A stretch of DNA of 64,000 bases from Flavobacterium tructae (GCF_002217475.1 NZ_MUHH01000036.1:40081-104080), one strand, 5' to 3'. Counted from the first letter of the stretch, positions 16,210-25,393 are shown. Made by a program: numbers and translations. The notes: a model not told the origin generated them from the sequence alone.

Positions 16210-17283
16210 ATGTTTCAAAAAAAGAATCACGTTTTCATTTTAGTTCAGATCATTATATGGACTATCTATACAGGAATAATTTTTATTCCTCAAATTATCA
16301 TTCCGGAATTAAATTTCCTGGGATATAAAAATTGGCAGCTTCTGTTAGACTACTTCTTTAGTGTTTGCGTGCTTACATTAGTTTCGATAGCTTTAAAACA
16401 TTTTTATGATCGATACATAAAACTGGACGATTTTAAGCTTTGGGAAATTATTAAACTGCTTTTTCTAATTTTCGCCTCTGCCCTTTTTTATTATGGGGCG
16501 CTAACCGCGTATAATTATCTAATGATCACTTATGTTTATGAAAACCCGGAAGTTTTTGATCATCCGTCTCAATCCGCAAAAAGACAAGTTTTATTTGTTT
16601 TTGTGATGGGATTTCTGTTCTTTCTTTGGATAGTTGTGTACACCATTTACAAAACGACCTCACAAATCAAGAACAATAAAATGGATCGAATGGAAATTGA
16701 AAATACTTTAAAAGATTCTCAACTGAATGCTTTAAAAGGGCAAATCAATCCTCATTTTATGTTTAACAGCTTAAATAATATTCGCGGATTAATTCTGGAA
16801 AATCCTGAAAAATCAAGAGAAATGATCACTCGATTGTCCGAAATGCTTCGATATTCCCTCACCAAAAACGAGATTACAACAATTGCATTGGAAGAAGAAA
16901 TTGAAATGGTAGAAAACTTCATTGAAATTTCAAAAATTCAGATGGAAGAACGTTTGAATTTTACTTCTCAAATTGCCCCAAATACTTTACAGCTGCAAAT
17001 CCCCCCTATGATCATCCAAATGCTGATCGAAAATGCAGCTAAACATGGGATTGCAAAATTAAAAGAAGGAGGTCAAATTGCATTAGAAACCAATATGGAA
17101 AACAACAATTTGACCATTGAAGTTTCGAATACAGGTGTACTTACCATTGAAAAAGATTCTACACAACTAGGTATCAAAAATATTGAGAAAAGACTGCATT
17201 TAATCTATGGCGAGAAAGCTCGTTTTAAATTGCAGGAAATAGAAAATAAAGTAATTGCAAAAATAACAATTCCAATACTTTAA
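16210..17283 (+). CDS. Sensor histidine kinase of the LytS/YpdA type
   Basis: A 357-residue inner-membrane kinase. Residues 1-150 hold four hydrophobic helices (about 8-32, 44-63, 79-105, 125-147) with no extracytoplasmic domain of note. The His_kinase domain follows, with the phospho-accepting His182 in GQINPHFMFNSLNNIR and a HATPase with MLIENAAKHGIAKL near 274. It works with the LytTR regulator, whose gene begins three bp after its stop. The signal is unknown; a four-TM bundle often senses the membrane or small ligands. Confidence 0.92.
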   Translation: MFQKKNHVFILVQIIIWTIYTGIIFIPQIIIPELNFLGYKNWQLLLDYFFSVCVLTLVSIALKHFYDRYIKLDDFKLWEIIKLLFLIFASALFYYGALTAYNYLMITYVYENPEVFDHPSQSAKRQVLFVFVMGFLFFLWIVVYTIYKTTSQIKNNKMDRMEIENTLKDSQLNALKGQINPHFMFNSLNNIRGLILENPEKSREMITRLSEMLRYSLTKNEITTIALEEEIEMVENFIEISKIQMEERLNFTSQIAPNTLQLQIPPMIIQMLIENAAKHGIAKLKEGGQIALETNMENNNLTIEVSNTGVLTIEKDSTQLGIKNIEKRLHLIYGEKARFKLQEIENKVIAKITIPIL

Positions 17284-17285
17284 GT

Positions 17286-18008
17286 ATGAAAAAAATAAAA
17301 GCTGTTATTGTTGAAGATTCCCGTCTGGCCAGAAATGAGCTTAAAGAATTAATTAAAAATCATCCGGAAATTGAAATTATTGGAGAAGCAGAAAATGTAG
17401 ATTCAGGCTTTAAATTAATACAAGAAACCCAACCCGATTTGCTTTTTCTGGATATCAATATGCCCGAAAAAGATGGTTTTGAATTGTTGGAAATGCTTGA
17501 CAAAGTTCCCATTACAATATTCACAACGGCTTTTGATGAGTACGCTATTAAATCTTTCGAATACAATGCTTTAGATTATTTACTAAAACCTATAAATCCA
17601 AAAAGATTTGCGCATTCCATCGAAAAAGTAAGTCAAAATCTAATTGAAAAAGAAGAAAAAAGCAATAAGAAACTGACGCCAAACAATCAGATTTTTATTC
17701 GCGATGGCGAAAAATGCTGGCTTGTAAAAATTGCCGATATCTTTCTGTTTGAAGTAGATGGCAATTATACCAAAGTATTCTTTCAGGATGAAAAAGCGGT
17801 ACTTAATAAATCATTAAACCATATTGAAGAGAAACTTCCTGATGATTATTTCTTCCGGGCCAATCGAAACCAAATTATCAATATAGAATACATACTCAAA
17901 ATAGACCCTTGGTTTAGTGGTAATCTGCTCGTACAGCTTCCGAAAGAAGTAAAAGTAGAAATATCACGAAGACAAACCAATAACTTTAAAGAGAAGTTAA
18001 GTCTGTAA
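17286..18008 (+). CDS. LytTR-family response regulator
   Basis: A 240-residue regulator. The receiver domain has the acidic pair EDS (10-12), the phospho-acceptor Asp56 in LLFLDINMPEKDGFEL and the conserved Lys near 101 (YLLKPINPKRF). The C-terminal LytTR domain (about 140-240, with FEVDGNYTKVFFQDEK and FFRANRNQIINIEYI) binds DNA. It is coupled to the kinase gene by a 2-bp gap. No LytTR binding site was identified in the window. Confidence 0.93.
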   Translation: MKKIKAVIVEDSRLARNELKELIKNHPEIEIIGEAENVDSGFKLIQETQPDLLFLDINMPEKDGFELLEMLDKVPITIFTTAFDEYAIKSFEYNALDYLLKPINPKRFAHSIEKVSQNLIEKEEKSNKKLTPNNQIFIRDGEKCWLVKIADIFLFEVDGNYTKVFFQDEKAVLNKSLNHIEEKLPDDYFFRANRNQIINIEYILKIDPWFSGNLLVQLPKEVKVEISRRQTNNFKEKLSL

Positions 18009-18078
18009 ATACATTTAAAATTGTTCAAATAATTTCGACTTTGTCCTAACTAAACTTTTACTTTCAACAAATAAATTA

Positions 18079-18086
18079 TATTTTTG
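18079..18086 (+). promoter_or_regulatory. Promoter -7 element of the Gfo/Idh/MocA gene
   Basis: TATTTTTG fits TAnnTTTG and lies 16 bp before the ATG at 18103. No -33 match at the usual distance. Confidence 0.45.
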
Positions 18087-18102
18087 TTTAAAATACATTC
18101 TC

Positions 18103-19068
18103 ATGTTAAAAGTAGGAGTTTTAGGTGCAGGTCATCTTGGTAAAATACATTTACGCTTATTACAACAATCTGACCAATACGAATTAGTTGGATTTTACGA
18201 CGAAAATCAGGAAAATGCCGAAAGAATCTCAAAAGAGTTTGGCTATAAAAACTTCAACACAATTGCAAAATTAATTCACGCTGTGGATGTTATCGACATT
18301 GTGACCCCAACTCTTTCACACTACAAATGTGCTAAGGTAGCCATCAAATCAGGAAAACATATCTTTATAGAAAAACCAATTGCCAATACTGTTGAAGAAG
18401 CCGAAGAAATCATTGCTTTGGCGGCAGAACACCATGTAAAAGGTCAGGTAGGTCACGTTGAACGCTTTAACCCTGCGTTCATTGCTACAAAAAACATGAT
18501 CGAAAACCCAATGTTTATAGAAACACACCGTCTCGCCGAGTTCAATCCTCGTGGTACAGACGTTCCTGTTGTTTTGGATTTAATGATTCATGATATTGAT
18601 GCCATTTTGAGCGTTGTAAACTCAAAAGTAAAAAACATCAATGCAAGTGGTGTTTCTGTAATTAGCGAAACTCCTGATATTGCCAATGCCAGAATCGAAT
18701 TTGAGAATGGATGTGTGGCTAATCTAACCGCAAGCAGAATTTCGATGAAAAACATGCGTAAAACACGATTTTTTCAAAAAGATGCCTACATTTCTGTAGA
18801 TTTTCTGGAGAAAAAATGTGAAGTGGTTCGAATGAAAGACGCTCCGGAAATCCCTGGTGATTTTGATATGATTTTACAAAATGCAGAAGGTGTAAAAAAG
18901 CAAATCTATTTTACAAATCCTGATGTAGAACAAAATAACGCAATTTTAGATGAGCTGGAATCATTTGCCAATGCGATAAAAACAGACACAACTCCGGTTG
19001 TGACCCTGGAACAGGCAACAGATGCATTACGAGTGGCTTATCAGATAATTGATTGTTTCGATAAATAA
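18103..19068 (+). CDS. Gfo/Idh/MocA family NAD(P)-dependent oxidoreductase
   Basis: A 321-residue cytosolic dehydrogenase. The N-terminal Rossmann motif VGVLGAGHLGKIHLRLL (residues 4-20) binds NAD(P). The EKPIA motif of the family is present as FIEKPIANTVEEAEE near residue 90, and the catalytic region shows VVLDLMIHDIDAILSV near 158. Members oxidise or reduce sugars and related compounds; the substrate cannot be read from the sequence. The next gene is 92 bp away, across a palindromic repeat. Confidence 0.9.
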   Translation: MLKVGVLGAGHLGKIHLRLLQQSDQYELVGFYDENQENAERISKEFGYKNFNTIAKLIHAVDVIDIVTPTLSHYKCAKVAIKSGKHIFIEKPIANTVEEAEEIIALAAEHHVKGQVGHVERFNPAFIATKNMIENPMFIETHRLAEFNPRGTDVPVVLDLMIHDIDAILSVVNSKVKNINASGVSVISETPDIANARIEFENGCVANLTASRISMKNMRKTRFFQKDAYISVDFLEKKCEVVRMKDAPEIPGDFDMILQNAEGVKKQIYFTNPDVEQNNAILDELESFANAIKTDTTPVVTLEQATDALRVAYQIIDCFDK

Positions 19069-19092
19069 TTTTGGAAGTTTTAAAAAAATAAA

Positions 19093-19134
19093 TTAGCCAC
19101 GAGTTCATAAATTAATTTGTGAACTCGTGGCTAA
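19093..19134. repeat. Palindromic intergenic element
   Basis: TTAGCCACGAGTTCA (19093-19107) and TGAACTCGTGGCTAA (19120-19134) are exact complements, with AAAT/ATTT pairing continuing inward. The wording resembles the TAGCCACGAATTC...GAATTCGTGGCTA elements that I recall as dispersed in Flavobacterium genomes. On the plus strand no T-run follows, so termination there is doubtful; on the minus strand a T-rich stretch follows. Confidence 0.65.
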
Positions 19135-19160
19135 AATCATAAATATAATATCAAATTTAA

Positions 19161-20054
19161 ATGAAAACTATAGCTGTAATTGGTGCAGGAACAATGGGTA
19201 ACGGAATTGCTCATACATTTGCACAAAGTGGTTTTGTGGTAAAACTAATTGACGTTTCTGAAAAATCATTAGACAAAGGAATGGCAACTATTGCTGCCAA
19301 TTTAGACCGAATGCTTTCTAAAGGAACCATCACTCAGGAAGAAGTTACCAAAACGATCACTAATATTATTACGTATACTGATATTAAAGACGGCGTTGTT
19401 GGTGTAGATCTAGTAGTTGAAGCCGCTACTGAAAATGTAGAGTTAAAACTTAATATTTTCAAACAATTAAACGAAGCTTGTTCTCATAACACCATTCTGG
19501 CAACGAATACTTCTTCGATATCTATTACTCAAATCGGAGCAGTTGTAGCACATCCTGAAAGAGTTATCGGAATGCACTTTATGAATCCGGTGCCGATTAT
19601 GAAATTGGTCGAAATCATCCGCGGATACAACACCAGCAATGAAGTTACCAAAACCATCATGGACTTATCTGTAAAATTAGGTAAAGTTCCTGTTGAAGTA
19701 AACGATTACCCTGGTTTTGTGGCCAATCGAATTTTAATGCCAATGTTAAACGAAGCTATCGAAACCTTATACAACAAAGTTGCCGGAGTTTACGAAATTG
19801 ACACGGTAATGAAATTAGGAATGGGACACCCAATGGGGCCTCTTCAATTAGCTGATTTTATTGGTCTTGATGTTTGTCTTGCTATTTTAAATGTAATGTA
19901 CGACGGTTTCAAAAATCCAAAATACGCCCCTTGCCCACTATTGGTGAATATGGTGAGAGCCGGAAAGTTAGGAGTAAAATCAGGTGAAGGTTTTTATGAT
20001 TATAGCGAAAGTAAAAAAGCAGAGAAAATCTCCAAGCAATTTATCCTTTCCTAA
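19161..20054 (+). CDS. 3-hydroxybutyryl-CoA dehydrogenase
   Basis: It oxidises (3S)-hydroxyacyl-CoA to 3-oxoacyl-CoA with NAD in fatty-acid or butyrate-type metabolism. The 297-residue chain has the NAD motif VIGAGTMGNGIAHTFAQSG (4-22), the ATNTSSISIT and MHFMNPVPIMKLVEII blocks near residues 115 and 137, and the C-terminal GHPMGPLQLADFIGLDV. This is the single-function short form (Hbd/PaaH type). It ends 12 bp before yggS, so the two share a transcript, though their functions are unrelated. Confidence 0.93.
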   Translation: MKTIAVIGAGTMGNGIAHTFAQSGFVVKLIDVSEKSLDKGMATIAANLDRMLSKGTITQEEVTKTITNIITYTDIKDGVVGVDLVVEAATENVELKLNIFKQLNEACSHNTILATNTSSISITQIGAVVAHPERVIGMHFMNPVPIMKLVEIIRGYNTSNEVTKTIMDLSVKLGKVPVEVNDYPGFVANRILMPMLNEAIETLYNKVAGVYEIDTVMKLGMGHPMGPLQLADFIGLDVCLAILNVMYDGFKNPKYAPCPLLVNMVRAGKLGVKSGEGFYDYSESKKAEKISKQFILS

Positions 20055-20066
20055 AAAAGAAATACC

Positions 20067-20726
20067 ATGTCGATAGCATCGAATTTAAATACAATCAAGA
20101 CAGGTTTACCTGAAAATGTAACTTTAGTTGCCGTTTCTAAAACAAAACCGGTTCCCGATTTAATGCAGGCATATGATGCCGGTCAGCGCATTTTTGGAGA
20201 AAATAAAATCCAGGAAATGACTGAAAAATGGGAACAAATGCCAAAAGACATTCAATGGCACATGATTGGTCATGTACAGTCGAATAAAGTCAAATTTATG
20301 GCGCCTTTTGTAAGTTTGATTCATGGTGTTGACAGCTTAAAATTGTTGCAGGAAATCAATAAACAAGCATTGAAAAACAATCGAATTATTGATTGCCTGC
20401 TTCAAATATATATTGCCGAAGAAGAATCTAAATTTGGTTTAGACGAAAACGAATTAAATGAATTACTATCTTCACCAGAATTCAAAGAACTGAAAAACAT
20501 TCGTATCTTAGGATTAATGGGAATGGCAACTTTTACAGAAGATCAAAGCCAAATTAAAAAAGAATTTACACATTTAAAATCTATTTTTGATTCCATAAAA
20601 GAACTGAAAACTGAAAACTGCAACCTGACTACTGTCTCTATGGGAATGTCCGGAGATTATCAACTCGCAATTGAATGTGGTAGCACCATGGTCCGCATTG
20701 GAAGTAGTATTTTTGGAGGAAGATAA
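20067..20726 (+). CDS. yggS: YggS family pyridoxal-5'-phosphate homeostasis protein
   Basis: A 219-residue single-domain PLP-binding protein of the alanine racemase barrel fold that buffers free PLP in the cytosol. PLP-binding Lys is at about residue 25 in LVAVSKTKPV, followed by IFGENKIQEM, WHMIGHVQSNKV, and the terminal SMGMSGDYQLAIECGSTMVR with the phosphate-binding residues. All family blocks are intact. It follows the dehydrogenase gene closely; after it comes the repeat-bracketed S23 gene. Confidence 0.95.
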   Translation: MSIASNLNTIKTGLPENVTLVAVSKTKPVPDLMQAYDAGQRIFGENKIQEMTEKWEQMPKDIQWHMIGHVQSNKVKFMAPFVSLIHGVDSLKLLQEINKQALKNNRIIDCLLQIYIAEEESKFGLDENELNELLSSPEFKELKNIRILGLMGMATFTEDQSQIKKEFTHLKSIFDSIKELKTENCNLTTVSMGMSGDYQLAIECGSTMVRIGSSIFGGR

Positions 20727-20730
20727 GTTC

Positions 20731-21198
20731 TCAATATCAATGGCAATTTCAAAAATCAATTATATAAATGGAAAAAATATTCAATTTTGAGGATCGATTA
20801 GTTCGTTTTGCCGGAGAATGTATTTTCTTTACAAGACAATTAGAGAAGTTATTCGAAAATGAATATTACAAAAATCAATTGATTAGATCATCCGGAAGTG
20901 CTTCACTGAATTTTGGAGAAGCACAAGGCTCAATTACAGATAAAGATTTTATTTTTAAACTTTCTTTAGTTGTAAAAGAACTTAAGGAATCCAGAAATTC
21001 GCTAAAAATTTTAGATTATATAAAAGAAGGTGATAATAACAAAAGGGACAAACTTCTAATTGAAGTTGAACAACTTATCGCAATTTCATCAAAAATGATA
21101 ATAAATAAAAGATAATTTTTCAATGACAATTACAATAGCAATTGCAAATTTCAATTTTTAATATTGATTTTTAGCATTGACATTGATTTTTGAAATTG
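20731..21198. repeat. Inverted-repeat bracket around the S23 gene
   Basis: The 17-mer CAATTTCAAAAATCAAT at 20744-20760 recurs as its exact reverse complement at 21182-21198. Both arms lie in longer tracts made of TCAAT/CAATN words (20731-20760 left, 21117-21210 right). The bracketed segment holds one gene only. This looks like an inserted cassette or a non-autonomous element, lying between yggS and the exonuclease gene whose ATG begins 15 bp after the right arm. Confidence 0.55.
20768..21115 (+). CDS. Four-helix-bundle protein of the S23 (23S rRNA intervening sequence) family
   Basis: A 115-residue helical protein with the family pattern FEDRLVRFAGECIFF, LIRSSGSASLNFGEAQGS, and SLVVKELKESRNSLKIL. 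Relatives were first found encoded in intervening sequences of 23S rRNA genes and are now known in many other places; their role is not established, though the fold forms pentamers and may bind nucleic acid. This copy is not in an rRNA gene but is bracketed by inverted repeats, so it may be mobile or part of a mobile cassette. Confidence 0.85.
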   Translation: MEKIFNFEDRLVRFAGECIFFTRQLEKLFENEYYKNQLIRSSGSASLNFGEAQGSITDKDFIFKLSLVVKELKESRNSLKILDYIKEGDNNKRDKLLIEVEQLIAISSKMIINKR

Positions 21199-21213
21199 AT
21201 ATTGACATTGAAA

Positions 21214-22575
21214 ATGTACGCAATACTAGACATAGAAACCACTGGAGGCCAGTTTAATGAAGAAGGAATTACCGAAATAGCCATTTACAAATTTGATGGC
21301 CACGAGGTAATTGACCAGTTCATTAGCCTTGTCAATCCTGAAATTCCGATTCAGCCCTTCGTGGTGAAATTAACTGGAATCAATAATGCTATGTTGCGGT
21401 CTGCTCCTAAATTTTTTGAAGTTGCTAAACGAATTATAGAAATCACTACAGATTGTATAATTGTAGCACACAACGCTTCTTTTGATTACCGAATTTTACG
21501 CACAGAATTCAGACGTTTGGGTTACAATTTTGAAGCCAGAACCCTCTGTACAGTCGAACTTGCCAAAAAATTAATTCCGGATCAGCCTTCCTATAGTTTA
21601 GGAAAACTGGTGCGAGCACTTGGAATTCCAATGGCAGACAGACATCGTGCCAGCGGAGATGCAATGGCAACTACCAAGCTGTTTAAAATGCTTCTGGAAA
21701 AAGACCTGGAAAAAACCATTGTAAAAGATTTTATCAAACTGGAAGTAGAAAAAGGAATTGCTCCAAAATTTCTGGATATTCTGGCACAAATGCCTGCTAA
21801 AACCGGTGTTTATTACATTTACAATGAAGGCGGGACTCTAATCTACATTGGAAAAAGCCAAAACATCAAAAAAAGAGTCAATCAACATTTTACGGGAATC
21901 ACCACCAAAAGCAAAAAAATTCAGGCCGAAGTTTTTACTATCACCTATGATGAAACGGGAAGCGAATTAATTGCGCTCTTAAAAGAAAGTGAAGAAATAA
22001 AAATAAATCGTCCCAAATACAATCGTTCACAACGAAAAACGATCTTTCAGTATGCTTTATATGCAGAGAGAGACACTAATGGTTATATCAATTTAAAGCT
22101 TGAAAAAGCAGACGGTCGTAAAAAAGAAATTACCTCATTTGGTACTTTGCAGGAAGGCAAAAATGCTCTGTTCAGATTTACGTCAAAATACCATTTATGC
22201 CAAAAGCTAACAGGACTTTATCAAACCAAAAAAGAGTGTTTTCAATATAAAATCAAAGAATGTGATGGTGCCTGTATTCAAGAAGTAACGCCTGAAGTTT
22301 ACAATGCCCGTGTACAACAATTTATCACAGAAAACAGTTTCGAAAATAAAAGCATGATTTTGCTGGACAGAGGCCGAAATGTCAACGAAAGGAGTGCCAT
22401 TTTAATTGAAAATGGCCTTTATAAAGGATATGCCTTTTACGATCTAAATTATCAGATTACAAACATCGAGATTCTAAAAAATATTTTAATTCCGATGCAG
22501 CATAATCGTGATGTGAAAAACATTATTCAGAGTTACCTCCGAAAGAGTAAATCAATAAAGGTTCTTCATTTTTAA
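21214..22575 (+). CDS. DnaQ-like 3'-5' exonuclease fused to a GIY-YIG endonuclease
   Basis: A 453-residue fusion. The start is the ATG at 21214; an upstream TTG in frame lies inside the repeat and is unlikely. Residues 1-165 are a DEDDh exonuclease with D6/E8 (ILDIETTGG), His86 and Asp91 (AHNASFDYRIL), and His144/Asp149 (HRASGDAMA). Residues 195-275 are a GIY-YIG domain (GVYYIY at 198, IYIGKSQNIKKRVNQH at 209-224), as in the N-terminal half of UvrC and in Cho. A C-terminal part with four Cys (near 320-360) is like the UvrC linker. The arrangement suggests a role in DNA repair, incision plus trimming; substrates are unknown. Confidence 0.9.
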   Translation: MYAILDIETTGGQFNEEGITEIAIYKFDGHEVIDQFISLVNPEIPIQPFVVKLTGINNAMLRSAPKFFEVAKRIIEITTDCIIVAHNASFDYRILRTEFRRLGYNFEARTLCTVELAKKLIPDQPSYSLGKLVRALGIPMADRHRASGDAMATTKLFKMLLEKDLEKTIVKDFIKLEVEKGIAPKFLDILAQMPAKTGVYYIYNEGGTLIYIGKSQNIKKRVNQHFTGITTKSKKIQAEVFTITYDETGSELIALLKESEEIKINRPKYNRSQRKTIFQYALYAERDTNGYINLKLEKADGRKKEITSFGTLQEGKNALFRFTSKYHLCQKLTGLYQTKKECFQYKIKECDGACIQEVTPEVYNARVQQFITENSFENKSMILLDRGRNVNERSAILIENGLYKGYAFYDLNYQITNIEILKNILIPMQHNRDVKNIIQSYLRKSKSIKVLHF

Positions 22576-22605
22576 CACTGCAAAACTTTCCTTATCTTCG
22601 TGAGG

Positions 22606-23445
22606 ATGAAAAAAATAAAATCAAAATACGAAATCTTCCGGGAAAAAGTCAAAATCATCCTCTACGGGACAGATACATTTTTAGGAAAAATGTTTGATTT
22701 GGTTCTGCTTGGATTGATCTTACTGAGCGTTATTTTGATTATGATGGAAACCGTTCAGGGAATCAATCAAAAATACCATACTCAACTTATTATCTGCGAA
22801 TGGATTATCACCGTATTTTTCACCATTGAATATGTACTTCGAATAATTTCAATTCAAAAACCAATCCGATATATTTTTAGTTTTTACGGAATTATTGATT
22901 TAATGGCAGTTCTGCCAATGTATTTATCGATATTTTTCCCCGGAGCAAGTGTGCTTTCCATAATAAGAGCCTTACGTTTCTTTAGATTGTTTAAAATCCT
23001 GCATATCCCGCAAATTTCACATCAGTCTATTCAACTTCGGGAAGCCATCGAAGCCAGTAAAGAGAAAATCCTTGTTTTTATTTACTTCGTATTGATCAGC
23101 ACCATTATAATCGGTTCGATTATGTATCTGGTCGAAGGTAAAGAATCCGGCTTTACAAGTATCCCAATGAGTATTTATTGGACGATTGTTACCTTAACCA
23201 CGGTAGGTTACGGCGACATTTCTCCGCAGACTCCTCTTGGTCAGTTTATTGCTGCCTTTGTCATGATTTTAGGTTACGGAATTATAGCTGTTCCTACCGG
23301 AATTGTAACGGCTGAATTTGCAAAAAGCAGTCTAAAAAACAGTGTCATAAGCAGCAAAAAAACATGCAAAAATTGCAAGGCACAGGTACATTTTGATCAT
23401 GCACAATATTGCTTTGAATGTGGAACGAAATTGCCGAACAATTAA
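22606..23445 (+). CDS. Voltage-gated-type potassium channel with C-terminal zinc ribbon
   Basis: A 279-residue six-helix ion channel subunit. S1-S4 lie at about residues 28-130, with an S4-like RALRFFRLFKIL carrying four spaced Arg/Lys. The pore helix and selectivity filter read TLTTVGYGDIS at about 197-207, the potassium signature. The cytoplasmic tail ends in a small zinc ribbon, CKNC and CFEC at 254-257 and 269-272. ATG at 22606 is preferred to GTG at 22600. It should form a tetramer in the inner membrane. The tail may control gating or assembly; that is inference. Confidence 0.9.
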   Translation: MKKIKSKYEIFREKVKIILYGTDTFLGKMFDLVLLGLILLSVILIMMETVQGINQKYHTQLIICEWIITVFFTIEYVLRIISIQKPIRYIFSFYGIIDLMAVLPMYLSIFFPGASVLSIIRALRFFRLFKILHIPQISHQSIQLREAIEASKEKILVFIYFVLISTIIIGSIMYLVEGKESGFTSIPMSIYWTIVTLTTVGYGDISPQTPLGQFIAAFVMILGYGIIAVPTGIVTAEFAKSSLKNSVISSKKTCKNCKAQVHFDHAQYCFECGTKLPNN

Positions 23446-23530
23446 TTCAACAAAAATTTCTCCATCTCATTTTTATTAAAAGTTAAACCCTGCAAGTCTA
23501 AGGTTTTACCACCATTAAGACTAAAAAAAT

Positions 23531-24451
23531 ATGAAATATCTAATTACCATCGTCGGACCAACAGCAATAGGCAAAACAGCTTTAAGCATTGCTCTGGCAC
23601 AACATTTTAATTGTGAGATAATCTCCTGCGACAGTCGTCAGTTTTTTAAAGAAATGACAATTGGTACCGCAGTTCCTACTCCCGAAGAATTACAATCAGC
23701 GACACATCATTTTATACAGAATAAATCTATTTTCGAAAATTATACTGTTGGTGACTACGAAAAAGAGGCGCTTTTAAAGTTAGAAGAATTATTCTCAAAA
23801 AATGATTTCGCTATATTGATTGGCGGTTCAGGATTGTACGTTGATGCCATTTTAAAAGGATTCGATGAATTTCCGGAAATTGATCCTGAAATACGTTCTG
23901 ACATAAACGCAAACTACGAAAAACTAGGAATCAATTATCTGCAGGAGCAATTACAAAAACTGGATCCTGATTATTATCAAAAACTCATCGTAGAAAACCC
24001 GCAAACACTTCAAAATCCGCAAAGAATGATGCGTTTTACAGAGGTTTGTATTGGGACTCAGAAACCCTACTCTTCTTTCTTAAATCAGAAGAAAAACAAC
24101 CGAAACTTTATTCAGATTTTAATAGGTTTAGAAGCCGACAGAGCTGTAATTTACAACCGTATCAATCAACGCGTAGATCTGATGATGAATGGCGGTTTAC
24201 TGGAAGAAGCCAAAGCTTTGCATCCCAACAAAACGTTAAATGCACTTCAAACAGTCGGGTATCGCGAATTATTTAGTTATTTTGACGGAGAATTCTCGTT
24301 GCCATTTGCCATCGAAGAAATCAAGAAAAATACCAGACGTTTCTCAAAAAGACAACTTACCTGGTTCAAACGAAACGAAGCTACCAAATGGTTTGATTAC
24401 GCGACAGACAGAAAAGAAATTATAGATTATATAGAGAATTCTTTCAAGTAA
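23531..24451 (+). CDS. miaA: tRNA dimethylallyltransferase
   Basis: It adds a dimethylallyl group to A37 of tRNAs reading codons that start with U. The 306-residue protein has the P-loop VGPTAIGKTALSIALA (8-23), the DSRQFFKEMTIGTA block near residue 36, FAILIGGSGLYVDAIL near 96 and the C-terminal ALQTVGYREL near 237. Length is normal. It stands between the channel gene and the thioesterase gene, each with a gap of about 80 bp. Confidence 0.96.
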   Translation: MKYLITIVGPTAIGKTALSIALAQHFNCEIISCDSRQFFKEMTIGTAVPTPEELQSATHHFIQNKSIFENYTVGDYEKEALLKLEELFSKNDFAILIGGSGLYVDAILKGFDEFPEIDPEIRSDINANYEKLGINYLQEQLQKLDPDYYQKLIVENPQTLQNPQRMMRFTEVCIGTQKPYSSFLNQKKNNRNFIQILIGLEADRAVIYNRINQRVDLMMNGGLLEEAKALHPNKTLNALQTVGYRELFSYFDGEFSLPFAIEEIKKNTRRFSKRQLTWFKRNEATKWFDYATDRKEIIDYIENSFK

Positions 24452-24526
24452 AAATCATTTTCTGTACTCTTTACTCTATTTTCTAAATCAATCCAAAATC
24501 AACAATCTAAAATCTAAAATTCAAAA

Positions 24527-25273
24527 ATGCCAATATCTCCTAATTTTACTTCCATTCTAAGCAAAGACTGGGAAATCAATTTTACACAATGTACACCAAA
24601 TGCCTTTCTAAAGTACACTGACTTATGCAACATTCTGCAATTGACGGCTGCTGCACATTCTGAAATTGGAGGCATCAGCTTTACGGATATGCAGGAATTT
24701 GATCAGGCCTGGGTCTTAAGCCGTATGCGTGTAGAAATTACTGCCTTACCAAAATGGCGAGATATTGTTACGGTAACCACATGGATCAACAGTTTAGAAA
24801 ATTCTCGTTCCGTTCGTGCTTTAGAGATACACGCAAACGGAAAAAAAATAGTAGGATGCGAAACGTACTGGGCTGTTTTTAATACACAATTACGACGTCC
24901 GGAAGCTTTAGCTCTGCCTTACGAACATTTTGAATTGTATCCGGAGAAACGCGCTACTACAGAAGGTTTTTCAAAAATAAATATCACTCACGAAAAAGAA
25001 GCTATTTTTGAAAAAACAGTTTACCTCTCTGATCTGGATATCGTAAATCATGTCAATAATGTCAAGTATCTGGAATGGTGTCTCGATCACGTTGACCCGA
25101 AAAGAATCCTGAAACAGGAAGTAAAAAGTTTTGAAATGAACTTCATGAAAGAACTTTCGCTTCAGGATAATGTAATCATTCACGAGGGCGAAAACGACAA
25201 TCAAACTATTTCAACATTCAGCATTACCAAAGGGGAGAAAACATCTTTTGCTTTAAAATTACACTGGAAATAA
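24527..25273 (+). CDS. Acyl-ACP thioesterase (FatA/FatB-like)
   Basis: A 248-residue double hot-dog protein that releases fatty acids from acyl carrier protein. The second half holds the usual catalytic region in DIVNHVNNVKYLEWCLD (about residues 176-192), and the first half shows LCNILQLTAAAHSEIGGISFTDM and AWVLSRMRVEITALPKW. Length agrees with bacterial acyl-ACP thioesterases. It is followed by a bidirectional terminator and converges with the TPR-like gene. The chain-length specificity is unknown. Confidence 0.88.
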   Translation: MPISPNFTSILSKDWEINFTQCTPNAFLKYTDLCNILQLTAAAHSEIGGISFTDMQEFDQAWVLSRMRVEITALPKWRDIVTVTTWINSLENSRSVRALEIHANGKKIVGCETYWAVFNTQLRRPEALALPYEHFELYPEKRATTEGFSKINITHEKEAIFEKTVYLSDLDIVNHVNNVKYLEWCLDHVDPKRILKQEVKSFEMNFMKELSLQDNVIIHEGENDNQTISTFSITKGEKTSFALKLHWK

Positions 25274-25352
25274 AAGAAGATTAAAAAAAACTGCTTTTTA
25301 TTGCCCAACGATTATCTGGTGCATTTAAAATTTGATTCCGTATCATGAAAAT

Positions 25353-25382
25353 AAAAAACGATGCAGTGTTGCATCGTTTTTT
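25353..25382. terminator. Bidirectional terminator between the thioesterase and TPR-like genes
   Basis: AAAAAACGATGCA-gtgt-TGCATCGTTTTTT is a perfect 13-bp stem with A/T runs on both sides, between two convergent genes. Confidence 0.88.
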
Positions 25383-25393
25383 ATTCAATCAAG

